Of a stretch of 19,665 nt of DNA, positions 1 through 7,167 are shown piece after piece (the first letter of the stretch is position 1; every line of letters starts with the position of its first letter). Source of the DNA: Anaerolineales bacterium UBA3082 (lineage in GTDB: Bacteria; Chloroflexota; Anaerolineae; UBA7937); contig DFBK01000089.1 of assembly GCA_002366595.1 (NCBI GenBank), forward strand, positions 1-19,665, written 5' to 3'. Both the position numbers and the translations under genes were made by a program. The notes under the pieces were generated by a model. That model saw only the letters and a program-made list of their open reading frames with translations. It made no database searches and was not told where the DNA came from.

Positions 1-41
1 AGGAAGCAAGGACGCGTGCCTACATAAGAGGCGAGTTCTAA

Positions 42-50
42 TGGTATAAT
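42..50 (+). promoter_or_regulatory. Extended -10 promoter for the fdhD leader
   Basis: The sequence TGGTATAAT is a perfect extended -10 element (TGN followed by TATAAT). No good -35 hexamer lies 16 to 18 bases upstream, which is normal for extended -10 promoters. Transcription would start near position 57 and give a leader of about 245 bases before the fdhD start codon. Inferred from sequence match only. Confidence 0.55.
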
Positions 51-91
51 TGTTTCAGCCCTTTTAATAAGAGATGACTAGGAGTGGACGG

Positions 92-163
92 TTGATCGCA
101 GAAGAGGAAACGTATACCAAGGCCAAGGAACTCCTAGAGGCGATAGCCCAGCATCTGGGCTGA
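92..163 (+). CDS. Possible short upstream ORF (23 codons) in the fdhD leader
   Basis: A TTG codon is preceded by AGGAG with a 7-base spacer, a well-placed ribosome-binding site, and opens a 23-codon frame ending in TGA. The frame extends upstream to an ATG at 74 (29 codons), but that ATG has no convincing ribosome-binding site. The peptide is rich in Glu, Lys, Ala and Leu (for example AEEETYTKAKELLEAIAQ), looks like one amphipathic helix, and resembles no family I recognise. It lies between the putative promoter and the structured segment before fdhD, so it could be a leader peptide or a small free-standing protein. It could also be chance. Confidence 0.3.
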   Translation: MIAEEETYTKAKELLEAIAQHLG

Positions 164-166
164 AGT

Positions 167-279
167 CGTATGGTTCGTACGGGTTATGAACTAAGGGCGA
201 TCCTTCCGGTGTTGAAAAGATTCGTCTTAGGAGTTGGGGAACCTCCTCCTTAGTGATGACGAGGGGGCTTTCCAACCGG
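167..279 (+). promoter_or_regulatory. Structured 5' leader of fdhD, possible riboswitch or attenuator
   Basis: Several nested inverted repeats can be read here. CGTA (167-170) pairs with TACG (178-181). AAGG (193-196) pairs with CCTT (202-205). A long-range stem joins CCGGTGTTGAAAAG (206-219) to CTTTCCAACCGG (268-279). Inside it CTTAGGAG (225-232) pairs with CTCCTTAG (245-252) with one mismatch, flanked by CGTC (223-226) and GACG (258-261). The element ends about 23 bases before the fdhD start. A molybdenum/tungsten-cofactor riboswitch would suit the downstream gene, but I could not match its consensus, so the class is left open. Confidence 0.4.
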
Positions 280-302
280 GTGGCTCGAGGTTTCAAAGAG
301 AG

Positions 303-1094
303 ATGAGCAACGATTCGACGGAGAAGGTATCTTACCTCTCCCTCTCTGCCAACGAAGTTAGACCGATAGAGAAACCGATAGTGCGAGAGACGGCCTGGAC
401 CATCTACATTAACGGCCAGGAACTGGTAACCATGCTTTGCACGCCGAACAAGATGAGTTTCCTAGTCTTGGGGTTTCTCGCCTCCGAGGGGATCATCCAA
501 AGCCTGGACGACTTAGGGGTCTTGCGCATCTGTGAAGATGAGGGGAACGTGGTCGAGGTTAGGCTGAGGGATAAGAGCCTCTCCCTCCCTAAGAAACGAG
601 TGCTCCTCTCCGGCTGCGGTGGAGGGATAACCTTCGAGGATCTGAAAGTGAGCCACGCCAGGCTCACCTCCTCCCTCGCCGTCACCCCCACTCAGATATC
701 CAAACTGATGCGAGATCTACAAAAGAATGCGGAGGCGTATCATACCGCGGGAGGTATTCACGCCTCAGCCCTAAGCGATGGTGAGAGGCTTCTTGTAGTG
801 GCTGAAGATGTGGGACGACACAATACCCTAGACAAGATAAGGGGCGAATGCCTCTACCATCATATGCCCACCAAGGATCGGATCATCCTGACCACGGGGC
901 GCATCTCCTCAGAGATGGTAGATAAGGCGGTCAGAATGGAAGTGCCGGTGGTTGTCTCCCGGACATCTCCTACCGACCTAGCGATTCGGCTGGCCGAATC
1001 CTGGGGGATGACCGTTATCGGCTATGTCCGGGGCAAGAAGATGAACCTCTACACCCACCCAGAACGAATCACCTCGGTGGAGGAGAAGCCTTGA
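303..1094 (+). CDS. fdhD: Formate dehydrogenase accessory sulfurtransferase FdhD
   Basis: FdhD passes sulfur from a cysteine desulfurase to the Mo/W-bis-MGD cofactor, which formate dehydrogenases need for activity. The 263-residue protein shows the family's conserved blocks: SGCGGG around Cys105, HTAGGIHASA near 147-156, EDVGRHNTLDKI near 169-180, TTGRISSEM near 198-205 and VSRTSPTDLAI near 219-228. The second cysteine of the CxxC pair known from E. coli FdhD is replaced by glycine, leaving Cys105. The start at 303 was chosen because homology begins only after it; the frame also opens at a TTG at 234, but those 23 residues do not look like FdhD and lie over the structured leader. It is divergent in strand from the Wood-Ljungdahl operon, and its presence implies a formate dehydrogenase elsewhere in the genome to feed the methyl branch. 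Confidence 0.95.
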   Translation: MSNDSTEKVSYLSLSANEVRPIEKPIVRETAWTIYINGQELVTMLCTPNKMSFLVLGFLASEGIIQSLDDLGVLRICEDEGNVVEVRLRDKSLSLPKKRVLLSGCGGGITFEDLKVSHARLTSSLAVTPTQISKLMRDLQKNAEAYHTAGGIHASALSDGERLLVVAEDVGRHNTLDKIRGECLYHHMPTKDRIILTTGRISSEMVDKAVRMEVPVVVSRTSPTDLAIRLAESWGMTVIGYVRGKKMNLYTHPERITSVEEKP

Positions 1095-1119
1095 CTGGCA
1101 AGCAATTACCTGTTATACT
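1091..1119 (+). promoter_or_regulatory. Sigma70-type promoter for the DUF763 gene
   Basis: TTGACT (1091-1096) and TATACT (1114-1119) are separated by exactly 17 bases. The -35 box overlaps the fdhD stop codon. Transcription would start about 8 bases downstream, giving a leader of roughly 27 bases before the ATG at 1154. This makes the DUF763 gene a separate transcription unit from fdhD. Confidence 0.6.
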
Positions 1120-1153
1120 ATTCTTAGAACAAATGTCCTAGAAGGGTGGGTTA

Positions 1154-2245
1154 ATGAGAACCGGTACCGCTAGTTTGCCCCTCCACTACGGCAAGGCTCC
1201 TAAGTGGCTCTTCCAGAGGATGGCCAAGTTAGCCCGGGAGATGACCACGGTCATCGTGGTCGAGTTCGGCTCCCAGGAGATGCTGCGCCGTCTCTCCGAC
1301 CCCTTTTGGTTCCAATCCTTCGGCTGCGTTTTGGGGTTCGATTGGCATTCTAGTGGCCTTACCACCACCCTCTGTGGAGCCCTAAAAGAGGGACTTCGAG
1401 GCCTGGAGAGGGGGTTAGGGCTCTTTGTGGCCGGGGGCAAGGGACGCACCTCCCGAAAGACGCCTGAGGAGATCGAAAGGGTAGGCCATCTGCTGGAGTG
1501 TGAGGCCCAGGAGTTGGTCTACGCCAGCCGGATGGCAGCCAAGGTAGATACGGCAGGCCTACAAGATGGCTATCAGATCTATCACCATACCTTCATCTTC
1601 AATCAAGAAGGGGTCTGGTGTGTGGTGCAACAGGGGATGAACACAGAGACGAGGCTAGCCCGCCGGTATCACTGGCTGAGCGAGGGGGTCGAAGATTTCG
1701 TCTGCGAGCCCCATGCGGCCATCTGTTGTGACCGCCAAGGGAACCCTCTCAACATGGTAGCCCAGGAAAGCGAGGCAGCGAGGCGAGTCAGCACCCTTAT
1801 CAGTCACGAGAAGCCGGAGCGGCTGGTGAAAGAGATAAAAAACCTGCAAAGCCTCCATCTACCCTCTCACCACCAGGTTTCTTTAGAGGAGATCCACCCC
1901 GATAGGTTGCAGAAGATATTCCTCTCCACCTATGAAAGAGAGCCCCAGAACTTCGAGGAACTCCTGGGAATGCAGGGGGTAGGGCCCAAGACCATAAGGG
2001 CTCTCAGCCTCATCTCCGAACTCCTCTACGGGGCCCAGCCCAGTTTCAACGATCCTGTCCGCTTCAGTTTCGCCCACGGGGGAAAAGATGGCCACCCTTA
2101 CCCCGTGGATAGAGCCAACTACGACCGCTCCATCGAAATCCTAGAGATGGCCGCCCGCCGAGCCAAGGTGGGAGATAGGGAGAAACTGGCCGCCCTGAGA
2201 AGGCTCGCCTCCTGGGAGGCGAGGACCAGGCCTAGGCTATCCTAG
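1154..2245 (+). CDS. DUF763 family protein with helix-hairpin-helix motif
   Basis: A 363-residue protein matching the DUF763 family of thermophilic bacteria and archaea, whose function is unknown to me. Family hallmarks are the N-terminus RTGTASLPLHYGKAPKWL, an internal DTAGLQDGYQIYHHTFIF block near 132-149 and a C-terminal SFAHGGKDGHPYPVDR block near 305-320. Residues 270-292 form a helix-hairpin-helix (LLGMQGVGPKTIRALSLI), a non-sequence-specific DNA-binding motif also found in base-excision glycosylases and nucleases. A role in nucleic acid handling is therefore inferred, not shown. The ATG at 1154 follows an AAGGGTGGG ribosome-binding site. The gene has its own promoter and converges on tatA. 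It is probably unrelated to the carbon-fixation operon. Confidence 0.85.
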   Translation: MRTGTASLPLHYGKAPKWLFQRMAKLAREMTTVIVVEFGSQEMLRRLSDPFWFQSFGCVLGFDWHSSGLTTTLCGALKEGLRGLERGLGLFVAGGKGRTSRKTPEEIERVGHLLECEAQELVYASRMAAKVDTAGLQDGYQIYHHTFIFNQEGVWCVVQQGMNTETRLARRYHWLSEGVEDFVCEPHAAICCDRQGNPLNMVAQESEAARRVSTLISHEKPERLVKEIKNLQSLHLPSHHQVSLEEIHPDRLQKIFLSTYEREPQNFEELLGMQGVGPKTIRALSLISELLYGAQPSFNDPVRFSFAHGGKDGHPYPVDRANYDRSIEILEMAARRAKVGDREKLAALRRLASWEARTRPRLS

Positions 2246-2304
2246 GTGTCAGCCTGCGGCGTAGTAATATGTAAGAAAGGGGGTTCCGGCCCGAGGCAAG
2301 TCGA
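2231..2304. other. Convergent junction between the DUF763 gene and tatA
   Basis: CCTAGG (2231-2236) and CCTAGG (2241-2246) form a 6-base stem with a 4-base loop over the DUF763 stop codon, without a T-run. The remaining 58 bases to the tatA stop hold no clear intrinsic terminator on either strand; a GGG/CCC hairpin before a CCTTTCTT tract on the minus strand is too weak to call. Confidence 0.3.
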
Positions 2305-2493
2305 CTAGGATTTGCCCTCCTTGTCAGACGTGACCTCCTTGCTATCTTTCTCCCCTTGCCCCTGAGTAGCCTCTCTGAACTCCCTTATCCCCTGGCCCAG
2401 GGCCTTGCCTACCTCAGGCAGTTTCCCCACCCCAAAGATGAGCATGAAGATGACCAGGATGATGAGGAGTTCTGGCATGCCCAAATTAGGCAT
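2305..2493 (-). CDS. tatA: Twin-arginine translocase subunit TatA/TatE
   Basis: A 62-residue protein with the TatA layout: a short N-terminus, one transmembrane helix (about residues 5-21, ELLIILVIFMLIFGVGKLPE), the hinge motif FGxGKLPEVG, an amphipathic helix (ALGQGIREFREATQ) and a charged hydrophilic tail. TatA oligomers form the membrane passage for folded, often cofactor-bearing proteins exported by the Tat pathway. The start is the ATG at 2493, which has GGGAGGTGA six bases upstream; a longer reading from 2523 would run through a hairpin. It is the last gene of the minus-strand run, 56 bases after folD, and no tatC is in the window. The nearby fdhD suggests a Tat-exported formate dehydrogenase as one possible client, but that is inference. 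Confidence 0.92.
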   Translation of the reverse strand: MPNLGMPELLIILVIFMLIFGVGKLPEVGKALGQGIREFREATQGQGEKDSKEVTSDKEGKS

Positions 2494-2509
2494 AAGTCTC
2501 ACCTCCCTT

Positions 2510-2542
2510 GAAAAGCCCGCCACCCTTTGTGGGTGGCTTTTC
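2510..2542 (-). terminator. Hairpin between folD and tatA
   Basis: GAAAAGCC plus ACCC pairs with GGGT plus GGC and CTTTTC around an ACAAA loop, read on the minus strand, with a small bulge. It starts only 7 bases after the folD stop. On the minus strand it lacks a T-tract after the stem, so it may be a partial terminator or an mRNA-processing/stability hairpin that sets tatA apart from the operon. Read on the plus strand the stem ends in CTTTTCTT, so it could also stop transcripts coming from the DUF763 side. Confidence 0.5.
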
Positions 2543-2549
2543 TTGAATT

Positions 2550-3431
2550 CTAATCAGCCAGCGTCCGCTTCGCGGCGGTCACCGTGTTCTTGAGAAGCAT
2601 GGTGATGGTCATGGGGCCCACGCCACCCGGTGAGGGGGTGATGGCTCCGGCAACCTCTTTCACCTCGTCAAAGGCGACATCCCCTACCCAACGATACCCC
2701 TTCTCCGCGGTGGGGTCATCCACCTTGTTGGAACCGACATCGATGACATAGGCACCGGGTTTCACCCAGTCGGCCTTGACCATCTCCGGCCGGCCGACGG
2801 CCGCAACGAGGATGCCCGCTTTGCGACAGACAGCGGGCAGGTCTTTGGTTCGTGAATGGCAGATGGTCACCGTGGCGTTGGCGTGGAGGAGGAGCATAGC
2901 CACAGGGAGACCAACGATATTGCTCCGGCCCAAGACTACCGCCTCCGCGCCCTCGATCTGGGCCCCGGCTTTTTCCAAAAGCACCATGCAGCCGTAAGGG
3001 GTGCAAGGGATAAAGAGGGGCTCTCGGCCCTTCATCGCTAAGCGACCGATGTTGATAGGATGAAACCCGTCCACGTCCTTCTCCAAAGCCACAGAGCCCA
3101 ATATAGCCTCCTCGTCCAAATGGCTAGGAAGGGGCAGTTGGACCAGGATACCATGGACGGTTGGGTCAGCGCTCAGGTCGTGGATCAACCCTTCTACCTC
3201 CTCCTGGGTAGCCTCCTCAGGTAGGTAGTGTCCGAAGGAGAGGATGCCCGCTTTCTCACAAGCGCGGCTCTTCATGCGGACATACGACTGGCTGGCCGGG
3301 TTCTCGCCCACCAAGACGGTGGCTATCCCCGGCGTGAGCCCCTGCTCCGCCCTCAGTTGCTCCACCTCCGCGGCGATCTCCTGACGCATCTCTTTGGCTA
3401 TCGCTCCGCCATCGATAATCTTAGCGCTCAT
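2550..3431 (-). CDS. folD: Bifunctional methylene-THF dehydrogenase / methenyl-THF cyclohydrolase FolD
   Basis: FolD interconverts formyl-, methenyl- and methylene-tetrahydrofolate, the middle steps of the methyl branch, usually with NADP(H). The 293-residue length is typical. Active-site residues fall at the same numbers as in the E. coli enzyme: Tyr50 and Lys54 in YVRMK, Gln98 in VQLPLP and Asp121 in KDVDGFHP. The nucleotide-binding loop GRSNIVGLP is at 168-176 and the C-terminal signature TPSPGGVGPMT follows. The ATG at 3431 has AGGAGG eight bases upstream. It lies 32 bases after hdrCB, placing both folate steps next to each other in the operon. No separate fchA is present, so FolD alone covers cyclohydrolase and dehydrogenase. 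Formyl-THF synthetase is absent from the window. Confidence 0.97.
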   Translation of the reverse strand: MSAKIIDGGAIAKEMRQEIAAEVEQLRAEQGLTPGIATVLVGENPASQSYVRMKSRACEKAGILSFGHYLPEEATQEEVEGLIHDLSADPTVHGILVQLPLPSHLDEEAILGSVALEKDVDGFHPINIGRLAMKGREPLFIPCTPYGCMVLLEKAGAQIEGAEAVVLGRSNIVGLPVAMLLLHANATVTICHSRTKDLPAVCRKAGILVAAVGRPEMVKADWVKPGAYVIDVGSNKVDDPTAEKGYRWVGDVAFDEVKEVAGAITPSPGGVGPMTITMLLKNTVTAAKRTLAD

Positions 3432-3463
3432 CTATAACTCCTCCTTCATCCGCTGCAAGGTTT

Positions 3464-4840
3464 CTAGCCTAAAAGCCCTCTATCCCGCAACACCCCTCGG
3501 GGATCCACCAGATGCTTCTCTAGAGCCAGCCTTTTGATCCCCATGCTGAGGCCCACGAGTTGAGTGATGTAGAGGATAGGCATCTGGAACTCCAAGCCCA
3601 TCTGCCCTTGCCGAGAATCCAAATTGGTATGGCAGAGGGGACAGGCCACGGCCACTAGATCGGCCCCTACAGCCTTCGCATCCCCTAGGATCTTGGCTGA
3701 GAGTTCAAGAGCCAACTCCGTTTTGGAGAGGGAGAGGGTAGCGCCGCAACACTCCGTCTTATAGGACCAATCGAGACTGGTAGCGCCCAAAGCCTCCACC
3801 AGATGGTCCATAACCATGGGGTACTCCGGCTCCCGAGCCTGAATTGCCTGGGGAGGAAGGCGCAAGAGGCAGCCGTAGTAACTCACCACTTTCAGCCCCT
3901 TGAGCGGCACCTTCACCCTCCCTGATATCTCATCCTGCCATTCCTCAAGAAGTTGGAGGATATGCTTAACCTCCACCGCTCCTCGAAAGTCGTAACCCCT
4001 CTCCTGATCTAACCGCTCCTTCAGTTGTGGCTCCTGCCTCATATCCCACAAGGCAGAATTGAAGCGGGAGAAGCAGGAAGGGCAAGGAGCCACTACTTGG
4101 GAGAACCCCTCCCTCTCTATGAGAGCCAGATTGTTCAAGGAAAGGCGCATAGCCAGTAAATGATCGGTGGTGTGAGCCGGGGTACTTCCACAACAGGTCC
4201 ATCTCTCGGGTTCCACCAACTCTATCCCCAACTCACTGAAGACCGCTCGCGTCGAGATATCGAACTCCGGGGAGACGGAGTGTAAGGAACAGCCAGGGTA
4301 ATAGGCTACCTGGTCGGGCTTCGCTCTAGGAGCCACATGGCGGGGCTGACGGACGAAGGGAGGCATAACTCCCACTTTGCCCTTCCGCAGGAGTTCGAGA
4401 CCCAGGGAGAGGTCTTTGAAAGGTTGGCCGGTACGGAGGTTGCGTTCCACCGCCAGACCCAGTTCGTAGGAGCGCCCCAGAAACCTCACCCCGCGCAGGA
4501 AGGCTCTATTGAAGAGGGCTACCTCCGGAACCCGGGGCTTTATCCCCCGCTCCAAGGCTACCATTTTTAACTGATCCATGATGCGAGCCACATCCAGCCC
4601 CTCAGGGCAACGGGTGCTACAGGTTTGACAGGAAGCGCAGAGCCAGATAGTGGCCGAGGAAAGGGCTAACTCCTCTCGCCCCAACTGGAGGGCCCGCATG
4701 ATCCGATGGGGCTCTAAGTCGAAATGCTCAGATAAGGGACAGCCGCTGGTGCACTTCTTGCACTGGTAACATAGGTAGATGTTGTTGCCCGTTTCCTCTT
4801 CTATCAGTTGAGCCAAGGTGAGATCTTTAGTTATCGCCAT
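3464..4840 (-). CDS. Fused HdrC-HdrB (HdrD-like) heterodisulfide reductase subunit
   Basis: A 458-residue soluble iron-sulfur protein. Residues 24-34 and 68-78 carry two 4Fe-4S motifs (CYQCKKCTSGC and CASCQTCSTRC) typical of HdrC. Two CCG domains typical of HdrB follow: Cys184, Cys216-Cys217, Cys253/Cys256, then Cys324, Cys364-Cys365, Cys400/Cys403, with spacings that fit the non-cubane cluster motif. HdrC and HdrB are usually separate genes; the fused order matches HdrD of methanogens, but there is no membrane partner here and hdrA is in the same operon. Its likely role is to carry electrons between HdrA and MetVF in methylene-THF reduction. The start is the ATG at 4840, 8 bases after the cooC stop, with AGGTGAGGAG running across that stop; a longer frame opens at 4900 inside cooC. 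Confidence 0.88.
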   Translation of the reverse strand: MAITKDLTLAQLIEEETGNNIYLCYQCKKCTSGCPLSEHFDLEPHRIMRALQLGREELALSSATIWLCASCQTCSTRCPEGLDVARIMDQLKMVALERGIKPRVPEVALFNRAFLRGVRFLGRSYELGLAVERNLRTGQPFKDLSLGLELLRKGKVGVMPPFVRQPRHVAPRAKPDQVAYYPGCSLHSVSPEFDISTRAVFSELGIELVEPERWTCCGSTPAHTTDHLLAMRLSLNNLALIEREGFSQVVAPCPSCFSRFNSALWDMRQEPQLKERLDQERGYDFRGAVEVKHILQLLEEWQDEISGRVKVPLKGLKVVSYYGCLLRLPPQAIQAREPEYPMVMDHLVEALGATSLDWSYKTECCGATLSLSKTELALELSAKILGDAKAVGADLVAVACPLCHTNLDSRQGQMGLEFQMPILYITQLVGLSMGIKRLALEKHLVDPRGVLRDRGLLG

Positions 4841-4848
4841 CCCTCTCC

Positions 4849-5646
4849 TCACCTCTCTACTGAGGTGGGGGCGGGTTCCCCTTTCCTTAACCTCTGCCAT
4901 ATATCTCGGGCCTCCTCCACCACTTTTGGCGCAGCGTCGAAGACCGCCATCCCCTTGAGATCGGCCTCGATCACCTTCGAGTCGGCGGAGAGGTAACCCA
5001 AGAGAGGAAGTCCGGGGCTATTTCTATCGATGAACCCTCGATCCTCCTCATGGCGAACCTTGTTGCCCACCAGGTAAAGGTGTGAAATGCCCAGATCGGA
5101 AGCCAAATCCCGGATCAATCGAGCGGTCTGGAGACTTCGCTGCCCAGGCTCCACTACGATAAGGAAAGCGTCCACCGCTTTGGCCGTCCCCCTCCCTAGA
5201 TGCTCCACCCCGGCCTCCATATCGAGGATCACCACCTCCGAGCGCTCCAATAAGAGATGGGCCATCAGGCTCTTAAGAAGCGCGTTCTCAGGACAGAGGC
5301 AACCACTCCCCCCCTTCTTCACGCCACCCATCTGAAGGAGCCTGACGCCTCGATGAAAGGCGCTGAAGCGATCGGGAATATCATCCACTCGAGGGTTCAG
5401 GGTGAAAAAGCCTCCCACGGTGCCCGGCTTGGCACCCGTCCGCTCGGCGATGAGGTCTCCCATCTGGGCGATGGGCACGATTTCAGCCACAAGAGAGGGA
5501 GGGAACCCCAAAGCCGAGGCTAGATTGGGACTAGGATCGGCATCGATGGCTAGAACCCTCTCCCCTTTCTGAGCGTAGATATGAGCCAAGAGACTAGCCA
5601 AGGTCGTCTTACCCACTCCACCCTTGCCGGTGATCGCTATCTTCAC
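4849..5646 (-). CDS. cooC: CO dehydrogenase nickel-insertion ATPase CooC
   Basis: A MinD/NifH-type ATPase of 265 residues that helps insert nickel into the C-cluster of CO dehydrogenase (or into AcsB as AcsF). The deviant P-loop GKGGVGKTT is at residues 7-15, the DADPSPNLASALG switch I region at 35-47, and a CxC pair (Cys116, Cys118 in GSGCLCPE) matches the metal-binding dimer-interface motif of CooC. LDMEAGVEHLGRG near 131-143 is also typical. The start was placed at the GTG at 5646, which begins directly at the family's N-terminal beta strand and has GAGG six bases upstream. A longer reading from 5724 would overlap metF by 46 bases and add a cysteine-rich stretch unlike CooC. It sits inside the methyl-branch genes rather than beside acsA. 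Confidence 0.93.
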   Translation of the reverse strand: MKIAITGKGGVGKTTLASLLAHIYAQKGERVLAIDADPSPNLASALGFPPSLVAEIVPIAQMGDLIAERTGAKPGTVGGFFTLNPRVDDIPDRFSAFHRGVRLLQMGGVKKGGSGCLCPENALLKSLMAHLLLERSEVVILDMEAGVEHLGRGTAKAVDAFLIVVEPGQRSLQTARLIRDLASDLGISHLYLVGNKVRHEEDRGFIDRNSPGLPLLGYLSADSKVIEADLKGMAVFDAAPKVVEEARDIWQRLRKGEPAPTSVER

Positions 5647-5678
5647 TAGAAGCCTCGCTCCAAGATATCTGGCAACCG

Positions 5679-6545
5679 CTATAACCCTGCAGCGTCCAGG
5701 ACAGCGGGCACATACTTCTCCCAACCCAAAGCCATAATATGCACCCCTTGACAGAGGCCCTTCATCTCTCTAATCAGCCGGCCCGCTATCTCCACGCTCG
5801 TCTTTGCCCTATCTTTCGTCTCCTTCATCTCGGAGATGAGGTGATCTGGCACGTGGACACCAGCGACATTCCGGTTCATAAAGCGAGCCATACCGGCAGA
5901 CTTAAGGGGGATGATCCCCACCATGACCGGCACGCCGAACCTTTCCACTTCTTTCATGAACTCGGCAAACTTCTCCGGCTCATAGACCGCCTGGGTCTGG
6001 AAGAACTGGGCGCCCGCTTTGATCTTCTTCTCCATCTTGATGATCTGGGATTCCAAGGGGTTAGCCCCTGGGTTGACCACCGCTCCCACGTAGAACTCCG
6101 GCTTTCCCTTTAGTTCCTGCCCCGCCAAGTCGTACCCTTTCTGCAAGCGGCTCAAAGTGAGCAGTAAGGTGACAGAGTGAAGGTCGAAAACAGGCTTGGC
6201 GCTAGGGTGATCGCCCAAGGTAACATAATCGCCGGTAAGGCATAAAACATTCTCTATGCCCAAAACATAGGCGCTCAATAGGTCGGACTGCAGTGCGATG
6301 CGGTTACGATCTCGGCAGGTGAGTTGGTAGATGGGCTCTACCCCTCTCTCCTTGAGGAGGTGACTGACTGCCAAGGAGCCTAGCTTCATCACTGAACTTT
6401 GCTGGTCGGTGACATTAAAAGCATCAACCCTGTCGCGTAAGAGTTCCACATCCTCCAGCATCTGCTTTACATCAACGCCTTTCGGTGGGCCAGCCTCCAC
6501 GGTGATCACGAATTTCCCGTTCTGGAAAAGTTCTCCCAATTTCAT
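5679..6545 (-). CDS. metF: 5,10-methylenetetrahydrofolate reductase MetF
   Basis: The FAD-dependent TIM-barrel subunit that reduces methylene-THF to methyl-THF, the methyl donor for AcsE. The protein of 288 residues shows the MetF features FVITVEAGPPKG near the N-terminus, FNVTDQQSS (FAD/folate region), QLTCRDRNRIALQS, VLCLTGDYVTLGDHP, FYVGAVVNPGANPLE, KIKAGAQFFQTQAVY and PVMVGIIPL. It is of the acetogen type that works with MetV. The start is the ATG at 6545, with AGGAG six bases upstream overlapping the metV stop; the TTG one codon earlier is too close to the ribosome-binding site. The 9-base gap from metV points to coupled translation and a MetVF complex. Electrons probably arrive through MetV and the Hdr proteins rather than directly from NAD(P)H. 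Confidence 0.96.
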   Translation of the reverse strand: MKLGELFQNGKFVITVEAGPPKGVDVKQMLEDVELLRDRVDAFNVTDQQSSVMKLGSLAVSHLLKERGVEPIYQLTCRDRNRIALQSDLLSAYVLGIENVLCLTGDYVTLGDHPSAKPVFDLHSVTLLLTLSRLQKGYDLAGQELKGKPEFYVGAVVNPGANPLESQIIKMEKKIKAGAQFFQTQAVYEPEKFAEFMKEVERFGVPVMVGIIPLKSAGMARFMNRNVAGVHVPDHLISEMKETKDRAKTSVEIAGRLIREMKGLCQGVHIMALGWEKYVPAVLDAAGL

Positions 6546-6554
6546 CAAACGCTC

Positions 6555-7145
6555 CTACCTTGTTTCCTTATCCAGGCCGAAGGGTTCAGCAACCTTGTCG
6601 CGGCCGGCTAGCAAGTTCACCCAGGAGGGGGTGCCCACCAGACTCCAGTCGACCCCAGGATGCATCATCCTTAGAGTGTCCAGACGATGTAATCGTTTGC
6701 ATCGCGTGTAGATGAGGTACCAGACGCACCATCTATCGGGGTATACCTCGCATTTCCCTGCCGCCGAGGTCCCGCCACATGGACCATTGCGGAGGCCCTT
6801 GGGACAGCGCATGGTACAAGTGTAACCGGTATAACTGAGAAGGCACTGACCGCAGTTATGGCAACCAAATAGAACCTCTTTGGTCCATTTCTCCACCAGG
6901 AAGACGGTGCCGTAAACCACCCGACTAGCCAAACCCCCTCCGTCGAAGAAACGCTGGAATCTTCCCTCTATATCACCGTTTCCTCCAGAGAGCAGCCTTT
7001 GACCAAGGGAGAAGAGCCTGAGGAGCAGGGGCTTCACATATCGGCTGTGAGCGATCCCCATAAGCCACAGCACAACTGAGTCGATAACCATCCGTGACTT
7101 ATATGAGAATGGGTTTTTCCTATCCACGCTAGTGATCGCTCCCAT
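6555..7145 (-). CDS. metV: MetV, iron-sulfur partner of methylene-THF reductase
   Basis: MetV is a cysteine-rich partner that ties MetF to its electron donor in acetogens. The first 90 residues are mainly helical and the conserved cysteine block spans about 94-143: CHNCGQC, TGYTCTMRCPKGLRNGPCGG and GKCEVYPDRWCVWY, with Cys95, 98, 101, 110, 114, 123, 132 and 140. This block is the Zn/Fe-S signature of the MTHFR C-terminal family. At 196 residues it is near the usual length. The ATG at 7145 was preferred over the GTG at 7157, because AGGAGG ends only one base before that GTG but 11 bases before the ATG. It follows hdrA by 54 bases and precedes metF by 9. Confidence 0.94.
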   Translation of the reverse strand: MGAITSVDRKNPFSYKSRMVIDSVVLWLMGIAHSRYVKPLLLRLFSLGQRLLSGGNGDIEGRFQRFFDGGGLASRVVYGTVFLVEKWTKEVLFGCHNCGQCLLSYTGYTCTMRCPKGLRNGPCGGTSAAGKCEVYPDRWCVWYLIYTRCKRLHRLDTLRMMHPGVDWSLVGTPSWVNLLAGRDKVAEPFGLDKETR

Positions 7146-7167
7146 GGTGATAGACACCTCCTCTAAC

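Noticed and set aside
1..27. End of an upstream plus-strand gene (short frame ending in TAA)
   Set aside because: Only eight codons are visible, which is too little to distinguish from chance.
170..253. 27-codon plus-strand ORF in the fdhD leader
   Set aside because: The ATG lacks a ribosome-binding site and the frame crosses the paired segments.
78..296. 72-codon open frame on the minus strand in the fdhD leader
   Set aside because: No ribosome-binding site or family; it overlies the structured leader whose inverted repeats explain the sequence better.
164..300. tRNA-Sec or another known RNA in the fdhD leader
   Set aside because: No T-arm GGTTCGAATCC-like sequence and no acceptor stem could be found, and the signal recognition particle core is absent.
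234..302. N-terminal extension of FdhD from a TTG start
   Set aside because: The added residues do not resemble FdhD and the TTG has a poor start context; the ATG at 303 fits the family.
4841..4900. Longer N-terminus for HdrC-HdrB starting inside cooC
   Set aside because: The ATG at 4840 has a strong ribosome-binding site and matches where HdrC homology begins; the extension only overlaps the cooC end.
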